DNA of 7,904 nucleotides from Clostridia bacterium. Lineage in GTDB: Bacteria; Bacillota; Clostridia; Christensenellales; Borkfalkiaceae. The notes under the pieces were generated by a model. The model worked only from the letters and a program-made list of their open reading frames with translations, searched no databases and was not told the DNA's origin. Below, piece by piece: positions 1 to 6,008 of the stretch; positions within the stretch are counted from its first letter, which is position 1; each line of letters opens with the position of its first letter. The stretch lies in contig JAFZXG010000014.1 in NCBI GenBank assembly GCA_017616925.1, forward strand, positions 1-7,904, read 5' to 3'. The translations under genes and the position numbers were made by a program.

Positions 1-249
1 AAGCGGGGTTTCGGTGATTTCCGCGACAGTCTCTTTAAGAGACGCATCCCCCGATCCGTCCGCAAGCACCAGAAGATCGAACGAGTCCTTAAACTCCGAA
101 AGTCTTCTTTTAAGTCGCAGTTCGTCGCCCTTTTTAAGTATCTCGATAACGTCCGGTTCTATCGCGCCCGCCCTGAATACTTCGGTATATTCGGCGACGT
201 TCTTTGTTTGATCCCCGTCGCCCGTAAAAATCACGAACGCGGTTTTCAC
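1..249 (-). CDS. CinA-like MoaB/MogA-type domain protein, N-terminal part (runs off the window edge)
   Basis: An open frame of 83 codons starts at a GTG (249-247) that overlaps the pgsA stop in the arrangement GTGA, and runs without a stop to the window edge. An AGAGGA ribosome site lies nine bases upstream. By eye the protein follows the N-terminal molybdopterin-binding-like domain of CinA: a first strand ending in TGDG (residues 9-12), a GDE at 41-43 where CinA has its GD(N/D)EE segment, then FDLLVLADGSGDASLKETVAE (about 57-76, with one residue omitted from the family comparison) where CinA has SDLVILTGGLGPTxDDxTxExVA. Its place directly after pgsA and rimO also fits, since cinA commonly follows pgsA in Firmicutes. 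The family motifs are degenerate: the GTELL/NTN segment and the TGGLGPT loop are not preserved, so catalytic or ligand-binding ability is doubtful. Whether the C-terminal nicotinamide-nucleotide amidase domain follows cannot be seen. CinA descent is an inference from weak similarity plus synteny. Confidence 0.6.
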   Translation of the reverse strand, partial: MKTAFVIFTGDGDQTKNVAEYTEVFRAGAIEPDVIEILKKGDELRLKRRLSEFKDSFDLLVLADGSGDASLKETVAEITETPL

Positions 250-830
250 TCTTTTTTATCCTCTTTAAGCACGGCGGCGTTCTTTATAAGCATTTCCGCA
301 CCCGAAACGATCGTTAAAAGCGCCGAAACGCCAAGCATGATAAAGCCGATCATGTTTACCGTGTTCATCTCGGAAACGGGCGATATCTCCGCGGATATAA
401 GCAGTACGAGTATCGAAATATCCGTAAAAAAGGTCTTTATCTTTCCCGACTTATCCGCGGAAATGACCTTTCCCTTGCCCGCCGCGACCAAGCGGAATCC
501 GCTTACGATAAGTTCGCGCGCGAGTATCACCGCCACGAAGATGCTTGCGTACCAGGGCATAAGCACCACTCCCGTCGGCGGAACGAGAAGAAGGATAAGC
601 GCGGTCGATACCAACACCTTATCCGCGATGGGATCTAAAAACTTGCCGAGATCGGTAACCTGGTTATATTTTCTCGCAAGATACCCGTCCAAAAAGTCGG
701 TCAGGGCGGCAAGCGCGAATATTCCCGCCGAGATATAGAAATTGCCCTTTATCGCCGTGATATAGTACGCCGCGACGAACAGGGGTATCATTATTATTCT
801 CGAAAGAGTGAGTTTCGTGGGTAAATTCAT
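246..830 (-). CDS. pgsA: CDP-diacylglycerol--glycerol-3-phosphate 3-phosphatidyltransferase (PgsA)
   Basis: This integral membrane enzyme transfers the phosphatidyl group from CDP-diacylglycerol to glycerol-3-phosphate, the committed step toward phosphatidylglycerol and cardiolipin. The CDP-alcohol phosphotransferase signature D-x2-DG-x2-AR-x8-G-x3-D-x3-D is complete: D45, D48, G49, A52, R53, G62, D66 and D70, the last aspartate being the usual catalytic base. The opening NLPTKLTLSRI is typical of PgsA. Hydrophobic segments are at about 12-27, 33-47, 72-92, 94-114 and 135-177. At 194 residues it has the normal length for the family. The ATG overlaps the rimO stop by four bases (ATGA), and a GGAG seven bases upstream supports this start. 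The short lysine- and glutamate-rich tail is cytoplasmic by inference. A neighbouring phospholipid specificity (PgsA2-like or phosphatidylserine synthase) is less likely given the length and the position after rimO. Confidence 0.93.
   Translation of the reverse strand: MNLPTKLTLSRIIMIPLFVAAYYITAIKGNFYISAGIFALAALTDFLDGYLARKYNQVTDLGKFLDPIADKVLVSTALILLLVPPTGVVLMPWYASIFVAVILARELIVSGFRLVAAGKGKVISADKSGKIKTFFTDISILVLLISAEISPVSEMNTVNMIGFIMLGVSALLTIVSGAEMLIKNAAVLKEDKKE
259..264 (-). promoter_or_regulatory. Shine-Dalgarno site deciding the GTG start of the CinA-like gene
   Basis: AGAGGA lies within the last codons of pgsA, nine bases before the GTG at 249. No ATG is available nearby in this frame, so this site together with the GTGA overlap supports GTG as the start and suggests translational coupling to pgsA. 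Confidence 0.55.
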
Positions 831-2137
831 ACTCTGTCTCCGTATAGATCGTAACCTGCCGCGCCGCGGATCTTCACGCGGACGTATTCCCCGAACTTGA
901 CTTCTTCGGAAGAGAAGAAAAGTATCTTTCCGTCCACGTCGGGTGCGTTAAAGTACGCCCTGCCGTAGTAAATCGTTTTTTCTTCGTCAAAGCCTTCCGC
1001 CAAAGTGAGAACGGTGCTGCCCACCGCCTTTTTCGCGTTCTCTCCGACCACTTTTTTCTGCGCGGCGTAAAGTTTTTTATATCTTTTGGTCTTTTCGCTC
1101 TCGCGCACCTGGTCGGGAAGATCGTACGCCGGCGTTCCTTCTTCCCTGCTGTACTTAAAAAACCCCACGCTGTCGAGTTTGGCTTCTTTTATAAAACTTA
1201 TAAGGTTATCGAACGCCGCGTCGTCTTCGCCCGGAAAACCCGTCATAAAAGTCGATCTTATCGCGATCCCCTTTACGCGTTCTCTCAATTTGTTTATCAG
1301 GTCGAGATAACTCTCCCGCGTGCCTTTCCTGCCCATCTTTTTCAAGACGCCCGCGTCCGCGTGCTGAAAGGGAATATCCATATACCGAATAATTTTCGGG
1401 TTCACCGCGAATTCGTGTATCAGTTCGTCGGTGATGTTTTCGGGATAACAGTACATAAGCCTTATCCCGCCGACGTTCTTTAACGCCGACAGCCCGCGGA
1501 TAAGATCCACTATATTACTTTTCGGAGTAAGATCTTCGCCATACTTTAAGGTGTCCTGCGCAACGAGTATAAGTTCCTTCACGTCGCCGAGTTTTTCGGC
1601 CTCTTCCAAAAGGTCTTCTTTTCTTACCGAACGGTATTTCCCGCGTATTATAGGTATGGAACAGAAGGTGCAGTGATTCGAACAGCCGTCCGCTATCTTT
1701 AAGTACGCGTAGTTACAAGTGGTGCGCACCCTGTCGGTAAGTCTTTCGTCCTTGGGCTCTCCCACGGAAAACACCTTGTCGCCGTCAAACACTCTTTTTA
1801 AGACTTCAACGCTTTTTCCGTAGTCCGATACGCCGAGAAAGGCGTCCACTTCGGGAAGTTCGGCGGTGAGTTCGCTTAAAAATCTCTGCGGCAGACAACC
1901 CGTCACCACGATCTTCATTTCGGGGTGTGTTTTTTTAAGTTCCACCGCCGAAAGTATCTCTTCTATCGCCTCTTTTCTCGCGCTCTCGATAAAGGCGCAG
2001 GTGTTTATGACGATCACGTCCGCGGCGGCGGGATCGACCGTTATATCGAAATCCGAAACGATCCTGCCGATCATCTTCTCCGTATCGGTCCTGTTTTTAT
2101 CGCAACCCAGCGAAATTATACCGATTTTCTTTTTCAT
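827..2137 (-). CDS. rimO: Ribosomal protein S12 aspartate methylthiotransferase (RimO)
   Basis: RimO is a radical-SAM enzyme with two iron-sulfur clusters; it adds a methylthio group to a conserved aspartate of ribosomal protein S12. All expected parts are visible. The N-terminal UPF0004 domain has three cluster cysteines: C12 (SLGCDKN), C47 (INTCAF) and C81 (VTGCLPQ). The radical-SAM cluster motif CxxxCxxC is C152, C156 and C159, followed by IPIIRGKYRS, typical of RimO rather than of the tRNA enzyme MiaB. A TRAM-type RNA/protein-binding domain fills the last 60 or so residues. Length is 436 residues, normal for the family. It lies six bases after the translocase stop and overlaps pgsA by four bases. 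C12 is needed for function and no earlier start exists in frame, so the ATG at 2137 is secure even though its Shine-Dalgarno spacing is odd. The ftsK-rimO-pgsA-cinA order supports RimO over MiaB or MtaB. Confidence 0.95.
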   Translation of the reverse strand: MKKKIGIISLGCDKNRTDTEKMIGRIVSDFDITVDPAAADVIVINTCAFIESARKEAIEEILSAVELKKTHPEMKIVVTGCLPQRFLSELTAELPEVDAFLGVSDYGKSVEVLKRVFDGDKVFSVGEPKDERLTDRVRTTCNYAYLKIADGCSNHCTFCSIPIIRGKYRSVRKEDLLEEAEKLGDVKELILVAQDTLKYGEDLTPKSNIVDLIRGLSALKNVGGIRLMYCYPENITDELIHEFAVNPKIIRYMDIPFQHADAGVLKKMGRKGTRESYLDLINKLRERVKGIAIRSTFMTGFPGEDDAAFDNLISFIKEAKLDSVGFFKYSREEGTPAYDLPDQVRESEKTKRYKKLYAAQKKVVGENAKKAVGSTVLTLAEGFDEEKTIYYGRAYFNAPDVDGKILFFSSEEVKFGEYVRVKIRGAAGYDLYGDRV

Positions 2138-2138
2138 A

Positions 2139-2142
2139 CTCC
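2139..2142 (-). promoter_or_regulatory. Unusually close Shine-Dalgarno-like GGAG before rimO
   Basis: The only purine-rich motif before rimO is GGAG in the six-base gap after the translocase TAA stop, with a single base between it and the ATG. That is too close for normal initiation. Reinitiation or coupling by ribosomes that finish the upstream gene is the likelier route (inference). Confidence 0.35.
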
Positions 2143-2143
2143 G

Positions 2144-3544
2144 TTAAAAATCGTCGGACATCGTGCCGAATCTCGACTCGAACTCTTCTCTCGTCAAAAG
2201 GACTCTTCTCGCCTTGCTGCCTTCGTTTGCCGAAACGAAACCCATACGTTCCATCTTGTCCACGAGTCCGCCCGCCCTTGCGTAACCTATCGAATACCTT
2301 CTCTGTAAAAGCGAGATCGAGACCGTACCCGTATTCACGGCAAGCCAAAGCGCTTTTAAGAAAAATTCGTTTATCTCTCCGCCTTCTTCGGAAGATCCGC
2401 CGCCTTCGACGACTTCGGGTTCTTCTTTGGGCTTGGTAGCGTTTTCGAGGTAAGTCCCGAACTTGTCGTCGTAATAGTTTTCGTTGTGTTCGCGGATATA
2501 TCCCACCACGTTGTTTATCTCTCTGTCGCTTATCCACGCGCCCTGATACCTTTCGCTTTCGGGCATACCCGAATTCTTGTAAAGCATATCGCCGTGTCCC
2601 AAAAGTTTTTCCGCACCGCCTTCCGCCAAAATGGTGTTGGAATCGGCGAAGTTGGTGACTTTAAGCGCGATACGCGAAGGAAGATTCGCTTTTATTACGC
2701 CCGTGATTACGTCGACCGACGGTCTTTGCGTCGCTAATACGAGATGGATGCCTATGGCGCGGGCTTTCTGCGCAATCGAAAGGATACGCGCTTCCATTTC
2801 CTTTTTGCAGGTCTCCATAAGGTTCGAGAGTTCGTCCACCACGATAACTATTCTCGGCATCTTGTTTTCGACGCCTTCCACGGTTTCGTTATAGGAATCT
2901 ATATCCCTTATACCGCCCGCCTTTTCAAGCACTTTGTATCTTCTTTCCATTTCGTCGTGCGCCCAGGAAAGAACTGCAAGCGCCTTTTTGGGTTCGGTTA
3001 TTATCTCGTCCACGAGAAGATGCGGAATATGTTCGTACGGTCTGAACTCGTTTCCTTTGGGATCTATGAGAATAAGTCTCAATTCTTCCGGACCGTAACG
3101 CATTATAAGACTCACGATCATCACGTTAAGGCAAACGCTTTTGCCCGATCCCGTTGCGCCTGCGACGAGATAGTGCGGACCTTTTGAAAGGTTATCCAGA
3201 ATAGGTTTACCCACTATGTCTTTCCCTATCGCGAACATAAGCGCGCCGGGTTTGGATTTCTGACCCGCGGACTCTTCCATTATGCTTTTAAGTCCCACGG
3301 TAACGGGGTGCGCGTTGGCGACTTCGATACCGACGAGACTCTTTCCCGGGATAGGCGCTTCGATCCTTACGCCGTATTTAGACGAAAGCCACATCCTGAA
3401 ATCTTCGTCGTAACCTAATATCTTCTTTACCGAAACGCCCGCGGGCATTCTCACTTCGTATCGCGTTATGGACGGCCCCTGAACGTAACTTTCCGCCACG
3501 GCGTTTATATGGAAATCCGCGAAGGTCTTTTCGATTATCTCCAT
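2144..3544 (-). CDS. ftsK: FtsK/SpoIIIE DNA translocase, C-terminal motor and gamma domains (separated from the N-terminal part by an in-frame TAG)
   Basis: This is the soluble half of an FtsK/SpoIIIE-type translocase, the hexameric ATPase that pumps double-stranded DNA through the septum during division or sporulation. Numbering from the ATG at 3544, the alpha domain covers about 1-110 (GPSITRYEV at 23-31). The RecA-like beta domain has the Walker A motif GATGSGKS at 129-136 and a Walker B at VIVVDEL, followed by LATQRPSVDVITG. After an acidic linker, the last 75 or so residues form the winged-helix gamma domain (LLQRRYSIGYARAGGLVDKMERMG, quoted as two parts: LLQRRYSIGY and ARAGGLVDKMERMG). 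The frame stays open upstream to 3655, and those 37 codons encode PEGFEYVRPPLDLL, the conserved lead-in to the motor. The first start codon in this half is the ATG at 3544, downstream of that motif, and it has no well-spaced ribosome site. The motor was therefore almost certainly part of one protein with the gene before it; independent translation is uncertain. Confidence 0.9.
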   Translation of the reverse strand: MEIIEKTFADFHINAVAESYVQGPSITRYEVRMPAGVSVKKILGYDEDFRMWLSSKYGVRIEAPIPGKSLVGIEVANAHPVTVGLKSIMEESAGQKSKPGALMFAIGKDIVGKPILDNLSKGPHYLVAGATGSGKSVCLNVMIVSLIMRYGPEELRLILIDPKGNEFRPYEHIPHLLVDEIITEPKKALAVLSWAHDEMERRYKVLEKAGGIRDIDSYNETVEGVENKMPRIVIVVDELSNLMETCKKEMEARILSIAQKARAIGIHLVLATQRPSVDVITGVIKANLPSRIALKVTNFADSNTILAEGGAEKLLGHGDMLYKNSGMPESERYQGAWISDREINNVVGYIREHNENYYDDKFGTYLENATKPKEEPEVVEGGGSSEEGGEINEFFLKALWLAVNTGTVSISLLQRRYSIGYARAGGLVDKMERMGFVSANEGSKARRVLLTREEFESRFGTMSDDF

Positions 3545-3655
3545 CCTGCCCTGATGGTCTTCCGGTACGGCGTCGACGGGCGGAGAATAGGTCTCTAAAA
3601 GATCAAGCGGCGGTCTTACGTACTCAAATCCTTCGGGAAGTAGCGAAGTCTCTTC

Positions 3656-3658
3656 CTA
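3656..3658 (-). other. In-frame TAG codon interrupting ftsK/spoIIIE
   Basis: The codon at 3658-3656 is TAG. The N-terminal membrane part (5119-3659) and the motor part (3655-2144) are in the same frame on both sides of it. If the codon were sense, the protein would be 991 residues, a normal FtsK length. The local codons read Asn-Thr-Glu-Glu-TAG-Glu-Glu-Thr, so a GAG (Glu) to TAG change is the simplest origin. The site is in the flexible acidic linker, where any residue would be tolerated. It could be a real nonsense mutation, a split gene, a readthrough site, or a sequencing or assembly error; the sequence alone cannot decide. Confidence 0.95.
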
Positions 3659-5119
3659 TTCTTCGGTATTTTCCGCCGCGACGGGTTCGGTAAGTTCCTG
3701 CGGCGCGACCGATCTCCGTTCGGGAAGGGTGAAATTTTCGTTGCTGTCCGCCGTCACCCTGCTTGTAAACGCGGGCGGTTCTTCCTTATTTTCGGGTTTT
3801 TCTTCTTCGTCGCCGAACAGGATCTCTCTCGATCTTCTTCTGTTTATATTCGACGGCGGCAATTCTTCGTCTTCCTTTATCGAGAAGGCTTCCGCGATCT
3901 CTTCTTCGGTCTCCGCGTTCTCTTCCGACCCTTCCGTCTCAACGTATTCGGTAAACTGTTCTTCGGGTTCCGTGGGAACTACCGTAGGCTCCACTTCTTC
4001 CACGTTGGCGTACTCTTCGAAAGAAGTCGCCGCTCTGTCAGTCCCTTCCTTTTCTTCTTCGCCGTGTTCGATAAAGGGTATTTCTTCGGCGAAGTTCTCT
4101 TCTTTGTTTTCGGGAACTGCGGGAGTAATGCTTTCTTGTCTAAGCGACGAACCGTTCGGCGAGATATAATCCGAAACCACGGGCGCGCCGTTCGTCGCAG
4201 AACCGCCGTTAATATCGTTTATTTCTATCACCTTGGGCGTTTTTACGTAATTTATCTTTTCCTGAAGGTCGTTCTCGTAATTCTGTCTGTAACTGCCGTA
4301 ACTTGCGACTCCGAGACCGCCCTTTTCGAATTCCATTTTGACCGGATCGCTTTTCGCCGCTTCCTTCTTGCCCTTAAACGCGAAAGTCTCTTCTCCCGCG
4401 ATGAAAAGCCGCTGTCTCGCCGCTGTCGCGGTTTCGGTCGGCACGGGTGTTTCGGTCGTCGCTTCGGTATCGTTTACCGTCGCGGGTTGGGGTTTTTCGT
4501 AAGACGATCTGAACTTTTCCACGGTCGGTTTTCCGCCGCGCTCAGCCATCACCGTTTTTACGATAAAATACGTTATAAGCGCGAGCAACGCGCCGAAAAC
4601 GACGTAACTGCCAACGGCGGACAGAAGTTTCTGCGTCCAGAAAGCGACGAGTCCCGCCACCGCGCCGCCGCAGGAAGAAGTCTTTATTCCCCCGCCGCCC
4701 ATCGAATACGAAGTTCCGATATATTCGCCGTAAGTCCCCGTCGCCTTTACGGAGATAGTCTGCGTGAGTACCGCGAGTACCGCTATGAAAAGAGCGGCAA
4801 GCACCTTTATTCTTTTGGACAGGGGTAGTTTTTTTTCGGTAAGCAGTGAAAACCCGAGATAGAAAAGGTATGCGCAGAGAATAAACGAAAAATAACCGAA
4901 ACAGCCGAAGAAGAAGGAATTTACCCAGACTCCAGGCATCCCGAAAACCGCGCCTCTCGTTATCACGAGTACAAGTGAAAGTGCGGAGAACAGCATTATT
5001 ACCACTCCGAACGTCTCTTTCGTAAATATCCCTTTTTTCTCTTCGGAATTTCTTCCTTCCCTTCCCAGCGAATTCAAAAGTCTGTCCTCTGCTAACAAAA
5101 AATCTGTAAAATTACTCAT
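3656..5119 (-). CDS. ftsK: FtsK/SpoIIIE DNA translocase, N-terminal membrane domain and linker (ends at an in-frame TAG)
   Basis: This is the membrane-anchoring half of the translocase. After about 33 polar residues there are four or five hydrophobic segments, at roughly 36-55, 65-92, 104-122 and 149-190; the last one contains a glycine-rich region and the SAVGSYVVFGALLALITYF stretch typical of the FtsK four-helix domain. From about residue 192 to 487 follows a low-complexity cytoplasmic linker rich in Glu, Pro and Thr, with short basic patches such as NINRRRSRE. The frame ends at TAG but resumes at once in the same frame with the motor domain. The annotated ATG at 5119 has no Shine-Dalgarno sequence and lies where the promoter should start transcription. 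A TTG at 5077 (residue 15) has AGAGGA seven bases before it and would keep every membrane segment, so it is a credible alternative start. This is the first gene of the ftsK-rimO-pgsA-cinA-like operon. Alone, this half could anchor at the septum but could not pump DNA. Confidence 0.88.
   Translation of the reverse strand: MSNFTDFLLAEDRLLNSLGREGRNSEEKKGIFTKETFGVVIMLFSALSLVLVITRGAVFGMPGVWVNSFFFGCFGYFSFILCAYLFYLGFSLLTEKKLPLSKRIKVLAALFIAVLAVLTQTISVKATGTYGEYIGTSYSMGGGGIKTSSCGGAVAGLVAFWTQKLLSAVGSYVVFGALLALITYFIVKTVMAERGGKPTVEKFRSSYEKPQPATVNDTEATTETPVPTETATAARQRLFIAGEETFAFKGKKEAAKSDPVKMEFEKGGLGVASYGSYRQNYENDLQEKINYVKTPKVIEINDINGGSATNGAPVVSDYISPNGSSLRQESITPAVPENKEENFAEEIPFIEHGEEEKEGTDRAATSFEEYANVEEVEPTVVPTEPEEQFTEYVETEGSEENAETEEEIAEAFSIKEDEELPPSNINRRRSREILFGDEEEKPENKEEPPAFTSRVTADSNENFTLPERRSVAPQELTEPVAAENTEE
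5085..5090 (-). promoter_or_regulatory. Shine-Dalgarno site supporting an alternative TTG start of ftsK
   Basis: AGAGGA sits seven bases before an in-frame TTG at 5077-5075, which encodes residue 15 of the longer reading. No such site precedes the upstream ATG at 5119. Starting here would give a 5' leader of roughly 42 bases and remove only 14 polar residues before the first membrane helix. Confidence 0.45.
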
Positions 5120-5124
5120 TTAGA

Positions 5125-5153
5125 ATTATATCAAAAATTCGTTTTTTTTACAA
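5125..5153 (-). promoter_or_regulatory. Predicted sigma-70/SigA promoter of the ftsK-rimO-pgsA operon
   Basis: Read on the minus strand, the -35 hexamer is TTGTAA (5153-5148, four of six consensus bases). A 17-base spacer follows, then a perfect -10, TATAAT (5130-5125), preceded by TGA, which makes an extended -10 (TGnTATAAT). The DNA upstream is very AT-rich and could act as an UP element. Transcription should start around 5120-5117, at the first ATG. It lies just downstream of the terminator of the preceding operon, where a promoter would be expected. Confidence 0.8.
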
Positions 5154-5228
5154 TGCTTTTGGCAAACTTTTTATAACTTTAAATAAATAAATTCGACGCG
5201 CCGCACGCCTGAGCGGGAAATTTCGTGC

Positions 5229-5264
5229 AAAAAAAAGAAAAAGAAAGGCGAACCCTTCTTTTTC
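5229..5264 (-). terminator. Intrinsic terminator of the rpoD-trmK-nif3-zinc-ribbon operon
   Basis: On the minus strand, 5264-5253 pairs with 5248-5237 as a 12-bp stem (one G-U pair, the rest Watson-Crick) closed by a UUCG loop (5252-5249), followed at once by eight U (5236-5229). It begins 21 bases after the TAG stop of the zinc-ribbon gene. The structure separates the sigma-factor operon from the ftsK promoter about 75 bases further on. Confidence 0.93.
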
Positions 5265-5285
5265 ATTATTACCTGTGACGTTTTC

Positions 5286-5978
5286 CTACTTTGTAAAAAG
5301 CAATCTTCCGCAATGCTCGCACTCGATAATTTCACCGTTCTTTAACTTTCCTGCCTCGCTCATAGAAAGTTGCATGCTGCAAAATCCGCAGGCGTTGCCC
5401 TTAATTTCGTAGATAACGGGATAGAAACTCGCGCGTTTTTTCAGATACCGCTCCATAAGCGCGGGATCAACCTTGCTTTTTAACCCGTCGAGTTCCTTTT
5501 TTGCTGTTTCCTGTTTTTCTTTAAGCGAATTTTTAAGTTCGGCGTATTTGGGCGCATTCTCTTTGTACTGCACCTGCGCCGCCGCGGTCTTCTTCTTGGT
5601 CTGCGCGAACTCCGCGATCACGCCTTTTATTTCTTCTTCTATTCTGGCGACGGTGGCCGAAAGCGTCCTGATCTGACCAAGCAGTTCGTCGGTCTTTTTG
5701 CCGAGATAGTCTATCGCGTTCATATCTTCGGCCTCTTCCGCCGCGGTCTTGAACTCGTTTTCCTGTTCTTTCAGTTTGCCGAAATCGGCGAGACATTTTT
5801 CATACGCCGAGCTAAGTTCGGCGGCTTTTAAGTCAAGTTTGTTTATACTCGCTTCCACGCCGTCGAGATACTTTTTCGCCGACAACGCCTTCTTTCTCTC
5901 TTCGCTGCCCGAAAGCGTGAGTTCTATTTCGCGAAGTTCCGCGTCCTTTTCCTGATAGTCCAAAAGTGCTTTTATCAT
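5286..5978 (-). CDS. Coiled-coil C4 zinc-ribbon protein (zf-RING_7/DUF164 family, CdsZ-like)
   Basis: The first 170 or so residues are charged and heptad-like, rich in Lys, Glu, Leu and Ala with few prolines, and predict a long antiparallel coiled coil. The C-terminus is a four-cysteine zinc ribbon: C197 and C200 (CGFC), then C220 and C223 (CEHCGRLL), ending seven residues later. This is the architecture of the family found beside sigA, trmK and nif3 genes in many Firmicutes, including the member called CdsZ in streptococci. Its precise biochemical role is not secure, and a nucleic-acid or protein scaffold role is inference. The length of 230 residues is normal. The ATG at 5978 has an AGGAGAG site with GGAG seven bases upstream, and 30 bases separate it from the Nif3-like gene. 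It ends with TAG, followed 21 bases later by the operon terminator, so TAG clearly serves as a stop in this genome. Confidence 0.9.
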   Translation of the reverse strand: MIKALLDYQEKDAELREIELTLSGSEERKKALSAKKYLDGVEASINKLDLKAAELSSAYEKCLADFGKLKEQENEFKTAAEEAEDMNAIDYLGKKTDELLGQIRTLSATVARIEEEIKGVIAEFAQTKKKTAAAQVQYKENAPKYAELKNSLKEKQETAKKELDGLKSKVDPALMERYLKKRASFYPVIYEIKGNACGFCSMQLSMSEAGKLKNGEIIECEHCGRLLFTK

Positions 5979-6008
5979 TTTTTCTCTCCTTTTTTACGGT
6001 TTTATTTT

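Noticed and set aside
208..738. Plus-strand open frame of 176 codons opposite pgsA
   Set aside because: Ser/Ile-rich mirror of a membrane protein gene whose own minus-strand motif is complete; no independent evidence.
2097..2537. Minus-strand frame of 146 codons in the alternative frame within the ftsK motor region
   Set aside because: Extremely Arg-rich and out of frame with the intact gamma domain; a shadow of the real gene.
3637..3658. Possible stem-loop or recoding signal just after the ftsK TAG (CTTCG paired with CGAAG)
   Set aside because: Only a 5-bp stem with an eight-base loop, and no known readthrough or pyrrolysine context. Short matches like this are expected by chance in this CTTCG/CGAAG-rich sequence.
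3880..4080. Repetitive CTTC/TTCG-rich stretch resembling a simple repeat
   Set aside because: It is the coding sequence of the Glu-rich ftsK linker, with no regular unit length, so low-complexity protein explains it.
4064..4828. Long open frame of 254 codons on the plus strand opposite ftsK
   Set aside because: It lies antisense to the well-supported membrane and linker region, has an Arg/Phe-rich composition typical of a shadow frame, and shows no domain or ribosome site I recognise.
5165..5230. Possible hairpin GCACG/CGTGC or riboswitch between terminator and promoter
   Set aside because: Five pairs around a 16-base loop, and the segment lies upstream of the predicted transcription start, so it would not be in the ftsK leader.
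3656..5288. Possible genome-wide reassignment of TAG to an amino acid
   Set aside because: The zinc-ribbon gene ends in TAG exactly where its family ends, 21 bases before a strong terminator, and no other gene in the window has an internal TAG. TAG is therefore a stop here, and the ftsK TAG is an isolated case.
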